Assembly: GCA_905331475.1 (NCBI GenBank)
Contig: CAJNYU010001442.1
Coordinates: 62,001-126,000 of the forward strand
DNA: 64,000 nucleotides
Source of the DNA: Rotaria socialis
Taxonomy: Eukaryota > Rotifera > Eurotatoria > Philodinida > Philodinidae
Direction of reading: 5' to 3'
In this document: one piece after another, positions 55,337-64,000 of the stretch
How positions within the stretch are numbered: the stretch's first letter is position 1
How the letters are laid out: each line of letters opens with the position of its first letter
Position numbers and translations under genes: made by a program
The notes under the pieces: generated by a model
What the model was told of the DNA's origin: nothing
Seen by the model: the letters and a program-made list of their open reading frames with translations, nothing else
The model's database searches: none

Positions 55337-55443
55337 ACTGTCTTCGCGTGAACTGAGAAAATGCAACGAATGAAATTAATAAACTACAGCAATGCCAATC
55401 ATAGTTCATCGATGAATTTTTTCTTAGCACTAGCTATAACTAG

Positions 55444-55773
55444 TTATGACAATCTCCACCAGTAATTTTGACTGTGTATTGCAAACAAATTTGTGTAGAA
55501 TATTTTTTTGAAAGCTCGTATTTCATTTTCGGCATCTAAAACATCATACAGAAATCTTAAAAAATTTGTACTACTATAAAATTTCATCGTCTGGAATGGC
55601 GTTTGACTGTACATCAGAGGATTTACTATTCTGACGTTCATAGTAACACTTACCATGCACTTTGCACACTCGTCAAGGAAGGCAACAATGTCATCTAAAG
55701 TGCATCTTTTAAAACGCCCTCTCGCGTTTAGAAACAAGAAAAAAACTAGCAACGTGATCAGCGTGGCTTGCAA
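55444..55773 (-). CDS. Hypothetical small secreted protein
   Basis: About 109 codons. A hydrophobic leader (LITLLVFFLFLNARGRF) is followed by a helical part with RCTLDDIVAFLDECAKCMVS. No ATG opens the frame (first codon TTG after an in-frame stop), so the true start may be on an upstream exon. No family recognised; general character resembles the neighbouring secreted proteins. Confidence 0.4.
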   Translation of the reverse strand: MQATLITLLVFFLFLNARGRFKRCTLDDIVAFLDECAKCMVSVTMNVRIVNPLMYSQTPFQTMKFYSSTNFLRFLYDVLDAENEIRAFKKIFYTNLFAIHSQNYWWRLS

Positions 55774-55986
55774 TTAGGGGTGATTAGGCATTATTGCCTG
55801 TGAAAAAGCGTGGCAAACTAGCAAAACTACGCTTTCAGCTGCAACTAATCATTCTTGGGAAAAATGCTGGTTCCACTCAAAAACATCAGTCATTAACAGA
55901 ACGGAAGAAAGCGGTACAAGTGCTCGGAAGTGACTGTGTCCACCGTGGAATTTCTGTTTGGTGAATTTCGCAATCGACGCTCTCCC

Positions 55987-55994
55987 TATAAATA
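55987..55994 (+). promoter_or_regulatory. TATA box of secreted-protein gene B
   Basis: TATAAATA lies 66 bp before the start codon, matching the paralogue's promoter at 47237. Confidence 0.6.
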
Positions 55995-56052
55995 CGTATA
56001 AGTCAGACCTGTCTCAATCTATTCCATCACAAAATTATTTTCAATTAAAAAT

Positions 56053-56829
56053 ATGCCTGCTAATAAAGTCCTCAATAAAATATCTTCATCGTCAATCACG
56101 ACTATCATATTATTCAATTTCCTATTCATTTTAAGCGTAACTCAATCAGATGCCCACCTATTTAAAAATGATGATATGTGCAACGCGACACGAGAAGTAT
56201 TATGTGTCAGAGATGTCTTTGCGATTATGAATAAAACAATAGAAAGTATTTCTCGAGCGGCAATTAAAACTGAAAAACTTATTTTTGTTCGAAACCGAAA
56301 AATTTATGATACATTTAAGCGATATGTTAATTTCGAAATAGATTTCATTGATTCACGTTTGCCTAACGACAAGTATCATGTGAACTTCTCTAAAACTAGT
56401 AATGATATTCACAGAGTAAGTTCATGATCTTTCTTTCAAGGTTAATTGCTTATATTCTTTTCTTTTTAGGGAGATTTAATTGATTTATTGTTGGAAGGAC
56501 ATGATGCAATGAGCTTTTATTACAATTCAATCAATCGTATATTACATATGAATAACGTATTTTCATCAGAAACCAACAAATTATTAAATCAAATTCGCGA
56601 CCATCTACGATATCACATGATCTGCCAATATCGAAGTGTTTTAAATGTTTATTCTTACGAATGGAAATCAATTCATCTGATCGAACGAACTCCGTTTTCA
56701 ACGATAAATCATACCATTTCGCTGTCACTCATTCATGATGTTCACTCAATTATTTTCGTTCAACTATTGAATGAATGGATGCCAAAACTTCAGTCAGTTA
56801 TGATTAACGCCGAAGGAAGACTCGTGTAA
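56053..56829 (+). CDS. Lineage-specific small secreted protein B (two exons)
   Basis: Exons 56053-56415 and 56470-56829 join in phase 0 (AGA|GTAAGT to TTTTTAG), giving 240 aa. A signal peptide (TIILFNFLFILSVTQSDA) leads into DDMCNATREVLCV. The second exon starts GDLIDLLLEGHDAMSFYYNS and continues with the shared ICQYRSVLNVYSYEW segment. It is roughly half identical to protein A at 47318-48080 by eye, with the intron in the same place, so the two are true paralogues. Both are on the plus strand, on either side of the two TylF-like genes. No named family recognised; function unknown. Confidence 0.75.
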
Positions 56830-58811
56830 CTATCAAAAAACTTGCGTAATTTTTTTATCATTTTATCTATATCGGCTCTAATTGGCGTGGATACATTTCT
56901 TCCAGCACATAATGATTCTCTTGAAGCGAGATCATTTTATTAAAGTCATCACTCATAAAAAATTATTATCTTCCTATTTAATAAGAAGCGTTTTCTCCTT
57001 TTACGAAATTACTTGTACAGTGAATATATTTTTGATTTCGGTATTTTTTTTTAAATAAAAATGCACTGCCTTCAATTCAGTGTCTAATGAAAGATTCTTG
57101 TTTTTTTAAACTTTGAAGCAAACCATTTACAAGTCGAGAATGAAGAGTCACTAATAATAACTAATCATTTCAATCGATTACGTTCTTTTTACAGGCTCCA
57201 TCTGCCTTCGCAAAATCGATTGATTAAGCGAGAAAAAACAGAGAGTGTAACGTAAACATGGAAAAGATTACTCAATTTCAACGCGAAATAGACAACGATC
57301 AAAATTACACTATCAAGTGATGATGATAGTTCTCGAGAATACTTGTCATATAGCAGATATATGTTGACTAGTAAAGAGCGAATAACACTTTTTTGGATAT
57401 TATTTTGTTTTTTTGCATTTTACGTACTTCTAATTTTCGCTGAAAATTTGTTGTAGAAAGGGGCATCAATCACGATCACAAAAAAATCAAGCAGCAAGCG
57501 AAAACGACTAATAGCATATTTATTTTTTCGTTATAACAAGAGTAAAAATATGAAAGTGGGTAAGTAGAGAGAGAGAGAGAAAGAAACGAGAAAAAAAACA
57601 GTATTTTTCGTTGTTTTTTAAGTGTAATACATACACACCTAGGTTTTATTGGCGTTCTATCTTGTTTACATTTTACTGCCACAGTGATCATCTTGCTTGT
57701 TTGCTTTTGTAGAAGAAGTGCATGTCTTGTATAATTGAGATAATCGATTTTGTATGAACTATAATCATAGCTTTGGATACTAATTGTTGATACTATGACG
57801 TTTTAGTGAAATAATTGTTAATCGTTTTTATGTGCCCAGAATTCTCCCACTTAATTTTTCTGTTGATAATTTAATAAAAATCGATGAGACTCAAAGTATC
57901 AAAGTTTAGTAGTTTATTTTCAAAGATAGAAATAAATTCGTTTGCACTAATTGACAGAAAAATAAGTGATCCTATTTTATTTCAGCTGTCATCGATATTG
58001 CCTACTGTTGGTCGGCCTGTTGCTCAAACGCTGAATTTAATTAGCATTTGGTACAGACATGTTTGTCGACAATTGATATCGCATAACATGAAGGAGATAA
58101 ATTAAGCGTACATGTGTTCTACTCTCATCTTTCGTCTATTGAGTTAAGTTTAGTAGTTTAGCTGAGTTATTAATAAACTGGGTTCGATGTGGAGAGTTTC
58201 ATTCTTAGAACCCACTCTTTAGATATTCTTACGGAGTAAGCAATAGGTATTGATTTGGCCTCCTCCAATATTCATGGAATTCTGTTAGGTTTTTTGCTCT
58301 TCAGGAATTTAGAAAAGCTGATAAGTGATGAACAGATTAAATGTGATACCTTTAGTGACTAGCAGACTTAGATCTGCTATCATAGTATTCGATGAGAATC
58401 ATTTTCAAAACGACCTAGGCCTCCACGTGACATTTAGTACTAACGATACCAGAAACAACAATATATGTCGACTTTTTTAATGCTATTCGGCCTATTATTT
58501 ACTTCTAACTGGGTTTCCAGACTATTAGTTGCGCAAGATAGAATAGATAATCACCAGCTATAACCACTTAGCAAGAGTAAATGCCAGCAAGGCCAACTCA
58601 AGAGCAAGCTATAACAATGAAACTTCTGATGAAATATTGTTTTCTTCAATAGATATAGCGAATGCCGGGAACGTTTTGATTACCCTGTCAATATGTTGAT
58701 GATAAATTGTTGACTTTTACTGGCCAAAGTAAATAATGGTTCAAATAAAAGAGTATGAATCGTATCTTGATCGTTTTGTGTCCGCTTGAATGAACTTGTT
58801 TCGACGTTACT
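56830..58811. other. Gene-poor stretch
   Basis: No firm gene. A GA microsatellite lies at 57568-57590. A 73-codon frame at 57884-58105 (MRLKVSKFSSLFSK) has no supporting signals. Confidence 0.35.
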
Positions 58812-58997
58812 CTAATAGTTGATTAATGAGTTTAAAAATTCAATCATCTGATTCATCAATGTGTATGTCTGTTTTCGAATCCAATAAGTGTCTTGGCTCA
58901 TGGTCAATTCCATCTGGTGAAGTTCTTCTATGAGTGCGTTAAGCCGTTTGTTAGTTGAAAGATTTCGCTGGCACGAAAATCGGTTGCACTTTTTCAT
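58812..58997 (-). CDS. Hypothetical 61-aa helical protein
   Basis: From ATG 58997 (MKKCNRFSCQRNLSTNKR) to TAG. The body is an amphipathic helix rich in Leu, Met and Glu (LNALIEELHQMELTMS). A TATA box (TATATAAAT on the minus strand, 59031-59023) lies only about 30 bp upstream, which leaves almost no leader. That would suit a gene whose mRNA is trans-spliced (known in bdelloids) or a leaderless start. Family unknown. Confidence 0.35.
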   Translation of the reverse strand: MKKCNRFSCQRNLSTNKRLNALIEELHQMELTMSQDTYWIRKQTYTLMNQMIEFLNSLINY

Positions 58998-59313
58998 TAT
59001 ATCAATAGATTGTCAGCGAGCAATTTATATAGTATTAGTCACAAACAGTAGCATAACTGCTGTTCTAACGGCGATGTGATATTATGTTTGCGAAGGATTT
59101 TTTTGTTTTCTTAATAGAAAGTATATGTTTTCACTTCATTTCTATGGATATTCTTCTTATTGAAGTGTTTTACTCGTGTTTTTTTTGCATGAATTCACAT
59201 CGTGTCTTGATTTACATTATACTGTAGACATTATTCCTTATAACTTCCTATGCAAGAAACTTCTTTTCGGCGGTTTAATCATAAAAATTGTAACTGATTA
59301 TATTATCGATATA

Positions 59314-60429
59314 CAGTATGTAAAAAACTTATTTGATCACTTACAACATCGCTTTTGTAAAGTAAATTTCATCGTTAAGAAAAAACATTTTCTTGACTTC
59401 CATTACACCATTCGATAGAGAAAATTGTTTTCTGCACAGTAGTATTGTGTAAAATTTAAAATATTTCGATAGAATCTCGAAATACCTGAGTCCCTATCGA
59501 TTTTCTAGAAAACTACAAATTTTTGGATTTAAGTGAATAGAACCTTGACTCAAAAAATATCATTAGATAGAGAAAGAAAAACTGCACCGAGTGACATTCT
59601 TTACTTGCTAAACCTATAGAGCAAATCAAAAGAGAATTGCTGATTATTGTTAGTCTTTTTCATAGATCCTACATTAATCTTGATTTTTCCGTCACAAAAT
59701 AAGCTCATAAATATTTTTAGAGAAAACGTGGTTGCAGAGAATTAAATTCTCCTCAAAATGATGTATTTGAATTCACGGTAACTACTTCTCTTCGAGTTGT
59801 TGCGGCCCTATCTTTTCGCTTGTACATTCTTGATTAAGTTGAGAAACCTTTTTTTTCCGTTTTGTTCCTTTCTGTATATGATTCATCGCGTTATGCTTTT
59901 CCTGTCTGTGCTACAAAACAGATATGACAAGATAGAGCCTTAACAATTCGAAGAAAAGTAGCTACCGTGAATTTAAATACATCATTTTGAAGAGAATTTA
60001 ATTCTCTGCAACTACGTTTTCTCTAAAAATATTTATGAGCTTATTTTGTGACTGAAAAATCAAGATTAATGTAGGATCTATGAAAAAGACTAACAATAAT
60101 CAGCAATTCTGTTTTGATTTGCTCTATAGGTTTAGCAAGTAAAGAATGTCACTCGGTGCAGTTTTTCTTTCTCTATCTAATGATATTTTTTGAGTCAAGT
60201 TTCTATTCATTTAAATCCAAAAATTTGTAGTTTTCTAGAAAATCGATAGGGGCTCGGGTATTTCAAGATTCTGTCGAAATATTTTAAATTTTAAACAATA
60301 CCACTGTGCAGAAAACAATTTTCTCTATCGAATGGTGTAATGAAAGTCAAGCAAATGTTTTTTCTTAACGATGAAATTTATTGTACAAAATCGATATCGT
60401 AAGTGTCCAAACAAGTTTTTTACATACTG
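59314..60429. mobile_element. 1.1-kb foldback element, Tc1/mariner type
   Basis: 1116 bp, flanked by TA (59312-59313, 60430-60431). The ends CAGTATGTAAAAAACTT and its inverse lead into arms of about 500 bp (59314-59820 and 59930-60429), roughly 85-90% matched, around a spacer of about 110 bp. TA duplication plus CAGT ends is typical of Tc1/mariner. It encodes no protein; short frames in the arms are chance. Confidence 0.75.
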
Positions 60430-61340
60430 TAGCTACCAGCATCTACCTTCTGATGTTATATCTATTTTGATAGTTGTCCCTAGTAAAGTAGATCTATTCG
60501 TTGAATGAACCAACTCTTCAATAGTTGTGCATTGTTTCTCTCTCTCTCTCTTTCTCTCAAGACTGGAGTATCAATTCTTGATGAAGTCTTATATCTATGT
60601 ATGAACTCCATACTCGTCTTCTTAATCTATTTCAATACTGAGACCCTTCACAACTTTCAGACTGTGAATATTTGCCAATTATGATATATCCGACATCTAC
60701 GTTTGATCATTCAAACCCATCGAAGTTTGAAGTGCTTGACAAAAAATGATGTAGAAAGCATAATGATGAATACTGTAGGAGAAGCAAGTCGAGCAGACTA
60801 ACAGTTTCAAGCATGAGGAGTAGTTTTCATTTTTATCCAACTCCTTGAAACGCAATTTGCCAACGTCTTTCACATTCAGCCCACTAACTAAAGTGATTCA
60901 TGATTGACAAATATTTACTTTGATATTATAACTTGGTAAAAATTACTTTCGATTGATAGCTCAGAGCGAAGAATCAGATGTTAATATCCGACGTGTAGTT
61001 TTTTTTATGTAGGAAATCAAAAATGAGTCATAGCAATGCCGGAAGCATTTTTTAGATAAGCATGACGATTACGGATTTTGCAATTTGAGTCTTGATGAAA
61101 AATTCTATTTACTTTGATCAGCTGCAGTCGAAAAAAACGTGTTACACTGAACCGTTGTCGAGCCCCAAGGCTGGGTGTAAAATATCAATATCTGTTCTTG
61201 TGTGTAATTATATTATAATTAATGACATGATACGCAATTGATGCATTCCGTTTTATCCCTATAAGGAGGCCAATTTGAAGAAACTAAAATAGATGCATCA
61301 CATTCTTTTAAAATCGAAGTGAATTTTTAAAAAAATTGTT
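60430..61340. other. Gene-free stretch
   Basis: No supported gene; a CT microsatellite lies at 60537-60558. Confidence 0.35.
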
Positions 61341-63017
61341 TTATTTCATCTCTTTGTTTTCTTCGTCAATCCACACACATAGTAAATATGGCTGCAAACA
61401 ATATGTACCATCGGTGCAAATGTTATTTTCTTGTAAATATTCAACGATTGTAGTCCAAGTTTTTTTTAACATATTGTTGAAATGAATCGTTGCACTCTTC
61501 AATTCATGAAATTCGTTCAAAATATGAAAAATATCATCACGTTCTTTCACATGCGAAGAAATATATTCTAATTTCGGTAATCTTTTACTGAGCAGATCGA
61601 TATCATTACCAGTTAGGGCACATTGCACATATAATTCTCTTATTTGTTCGCATCTATTTTGATCCTTTGAAAGCCAACCGATAAATTGCGCCAATGCTCG
61701 ATAATGGACGGTTACTTGACGAATATTTGGTGCTGCTAGTAAAATATCATACAATGCAAAACTTTGTATGACAGATGGGAATATTAAATGACGAATAGAT
61801 GATAAACTAATGATCTGCATTAATTGATCGATATTATCGATGTTACATTCGACCGATAGAGTTCGAATGTGTTTGTACGGAGATAAAATGAGAACTGGTG
61901 CAGGTAGATTATGTACTCTTAATTTTTTGCAATTACCATCGAATGCACAAGGAGTTATTGAGTAGTTAATGAAGTTGTCAATTGGTGGATACCAAGCATC
62001 AGATGGAGCAAAATGAGGTACGGAGAATAGTTTTGCGCATGATTGAGTTTCGGATGAGATCAAACAAGCCATTTGGAAATGTTTTTCATTTGTCCAGAAT
62101 GGATTTTGAAACGGTGTAAGTACATCATCGCCAGTCAGATTATTCTCTTCGGGTGTTATATTTAATGCAAACTCTGTTAGCTGAGGTAGGTTTGTTTTAA
62201 TTAATTTCTCCCATCGTTTTGCATCCAGAAGAGCTAATTCGCCATTTGTCTCCAATATGAAACGCTTGAGGGATTTAGTCAGCGACAAGAGATTTTCAAC
62301 TTCACTGAATAAAGTCCATCGTTGTAACTCGAGTACTAGAGAACTTAAATTTAATGGAATATAATCAATCATATATGAAGTTTGGCTGAATGGCACTATG
62401 ATGTGAAGAGAAACGAGATTAGGAACCCATTGAAATATAATCTTCAAGTCGGTCCAACTACAAGAGAGAATTTTTAAATGTGTTAGCTTTAATAATGGTT
62501 GTTGCAGAGTTGCTAATGTTGCGCTGTTCATAAATGTTAAATATTTTAAAGAAGACAAACTTGTAAATACTTTGGTGATATAACGAGAATTGTTTTTACT
62601 TATTTCTATACAACAGTCAGATACGATTAATGATCGAATTCGAGGATGATCTTCAAGGTGTGATAAAATTAAACATAGCATATTAACATTATCAATGTGT
62701 ATCATATTTATCAATTCAAGATTCATACAGTGAATAAGAGGTACAAGAGACATGAACAGTTTTATTTGACCTGGCGTATGTTCGTCATCGGAAAGAGTAA
62801 GACATTGTAGTTGCTCTGGATGAATACGTTCGCATATAAAATAGAATGTTGATTTATTCATTGCTTTACAACTGAGTCGAATATGAGAGTATGAATGAAG
62901 TATAGTGTCGATATATGAACTCATGCTATCGAATGCCTGCAGAAGATCTATTGGACTTAAATAATCAAATATCATATGTAGAACTTCCATGGGAAAGCTA
63001 TCAAGGGTACATGCCAT
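61341..63017 (-). CDS. F-box protein with LRR-like C-terminal region
   Basis: 558 aa, one exon. The ATG at 63017 (MACTLDSFPMEVLHMIFDYL) is chosen because the frame upstream has no ATG and the F-box begins right here. Residues 4-50 are an F-box (LDSFPMEVLHMIFDYLSPID, LLQAF), which binds SKP1 and links a substrate to an SCF ubiquitin ligase. The rest is about 500 residues of irregular leucine-rich repeats (LKYLTFMNSATLATL, LKILSCSWTDLKII, IRSLIVSDCCIEI), likely the substrate-binding arc. Large families of such single-exon F-box genes occur in bdelloids. The substrate is unknown. Confidence 0.82.
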   Translation of the reverse strand: MACTLDSFPMEVLHMIFDYLSPIDLLQAFDSMSSYIDTILHSYSHIRLSCKAMNKSTFYFICERIHPEQLQCLTLSDDEHTPGQIKLFMSLVPLIHCMNLELINMIHIDNVNMLCLILSHLEDHPRIRSLIVSDCCIEISKNNSRYITKVFTSLSSLKYLTFMNSATLATLQQPLLKLTHLKILSCSWTDLKIIFQWVPNLVSLHIIVPFSQTSYMIDYIPLNLSSLVLELQRWTLFSEVENLLSLTKSLKRFILETNGELALLDAKRWEKLIKTNLPQLTEFALNITPEENNLTGDDVLTPFQNPFWTNEKHFQMACLISSETQSCAKLFSVPHFAPSDAWYPPIDNFINYSITPCAFDGNCKKLRVHNLPAPVLILSPYKHIRTLSVECNIDNIDQLMQIISLSSIRHLIFPSVIQSFALYDILLAAPNIRQVTVHYRALAQFIGWLSKDQNRCEQIRELYVQCALTGNDIDLLSKRLPKLEYISSHVKERDDIFHILNEFHELKSATIHFNNMLKKTWTTIVEYLQENNICTDGTYCLQPYLLCVWIDEENKEMK

Positions 63018-64000
63018 GGTTTTGGAGATAATTAATTCAATTAAAAAAGATTTGGGGTTTTCAAAACTATTGCTATGATATTTATCAGAGAATTGTGGAT
63101 GATGAGTTTTAGTTGAATGGCTTTGAAAAATGCAAATCGGTTGAAAATATTTTCGTTGATTATGCAATTCCACGGGAACCACTAGAAAAATAATTTTATA
63201 TTCAAAAAGAAAAGTAGGTGGCGCTAATGAGCGGCTTCAATTAGAATTATGAGTATAGAAGGAAAAAAATTCTAATTTTTGGGAGTCAGTAGAGAATAAT
63301 TGTGTTGAATATTTTTTAATAATTCCTTTCTTGTCCTAAAATCCTATAAAATATAACTAAATAAAAAACTTGTTCGATTGGGTTGTGAGATATTTTACAA
63401 TAGACTTTGTGTCAATGTCAACTAGAAATCTATCTTGTGTTTAATTCTACAAGTAAAATTTTGACGCTCCTTATGAGTACTAGATAATGTTACAGGACAT
63501 GAATGAAGATCAACGATGTGCATTATGGCATCAATGCATTTTTAGTCGCGATTAATATTTTATCCAGCATGTTGATCAATTTTCTGCATTCCTTTGTGAG
63601 TCTCGTTGATTACGTTTATTTCGTGTCCATTATATCGATTCTGAAATCAATCGGCTGAAACTAGGAAATAGCATTGTATACGAATAAAAGCAATAAAAGA
63701 AACTGCTATTTTGAACGTCGGAAACAATGAGTCATCAACTAAACTTTCACCTCGTATCGTCAAAATGTTTTTGTTTGTCAGGCGTTCTCCTCTATCAGTG
63801 CTATTTAATTTCTCACAGGAAAGATCACAATGCCGTTTCTTCGACCTAGATAATACAATACAGATGTGAGAAACTAGATCTGTTAAATAAATTAGCACGA
63901 TACTTTGTGAACGTTAGAAGCAACGTCTTCTAATAAGAAGAAATTGTTTCATGCCTCTGGATGACATAGAAAATTTTTCGAAACTATCAAAAAATTAGTT
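63018..64000. other. Upstream flank of the F-box gene
   Basis: No supported gene to the window end. A minus-strand frame at 63647-63898 has no signal. The segment at 63490-63555 reads MNEDQRCALWHQCIFSRD on the plus strand and could be an exon fragment. Confidence 0.3.

Noticed and set aside
1-64000. CRISPR arrays, operons or other prokaryotic features
   Set aside because: Tandem repeats here have no spacers, and gene structure is eukaryotic throughout.
1-64000. Retroviral, LTR, LINE or Penelope-like elements
   Set aside because: I saw no reverse transcriptase, capsid or long terminal direct repeats. The telomere-like sites made me look for telomere-associated retroelements, but none is evident.

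Overview
The window looks like nuclear DNA from a bdelloid rotifer, probably Adineta-like. It is AT-rich and gene-sparse, with short GT-AG introns (mostly 50-140 bp). Many intronless genes sit beside spliced ones. About eleven short stretches resemble TGTGGG, which I recall as the bdelloid telomere repeat. The species call is inference; no marker gene (rRNA, mitochondrial) is present.

Layout. 0-8 kb: an EF-hand gene (minus strand), a 109-bp inverted repeat beside an ambiguous base, minisatellites and telomere-like hairpins. 8.1-9.5 kb: a nearly intact Tc1/mariner (DD37D, maT-like) transposon with one stop codon. 10-15 kb: a tiny spliced membrane-protein gene, a 235-aa multi-pass membrane protein, and a one-exon gene fusing a VIT domain to an ERI-1-like DEDDh exonuclease. 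15-19.6 kb: foldback elements, a candidate micro-gene for a secreted cysteine-rich peptide, a tRNA-like gene split by a TTAA-flanked insert, and a five-exon secreted-protein gene. 20-25.1 kb: a secreted GH99 endo-mannosidase-like enzyme, a phytanoyl-CoA dioxygenase-like gene with one in-frame TGA, and part of another spliced gene. 25.1-34 kb: no solid gene, several palindromic elements. 34-36 kb: a three-exon WWE-domain protein kinase. 36-39.5 kb: nested foldback elements. 39.5-43.4 kb: a cysteine-rich repeat protein and a three-exon cytochrome P450. 43-47 kb: a hAT-type non-autonomous element and gene-poor DNA. 47-57 kb: a duplicated neighbourhood with two secreted-protein paralogues and two TylF-type methyltransferase paralogues, one carrying an internal exon duplication and the other cut at an ambiguous base. 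59.3-60.4 kb: a 1.1-kb foldback element. 61.3-63.0 kb: an F-box protein.

The genes do not form one pathway. The strongest candidates for something undescribed are the VIT-exonuclease fusion, the WWE-kinase with a changed HRD motif, and a set of foldback elements. Each foldback is built from many copies of its own short word, and several abut or contain telomere-like repeats.

Limits. Everything was read by eye. Exon joins were checked for GT-AG and reading phase but not against RNA. Family names come from motif recognition, not database searches.
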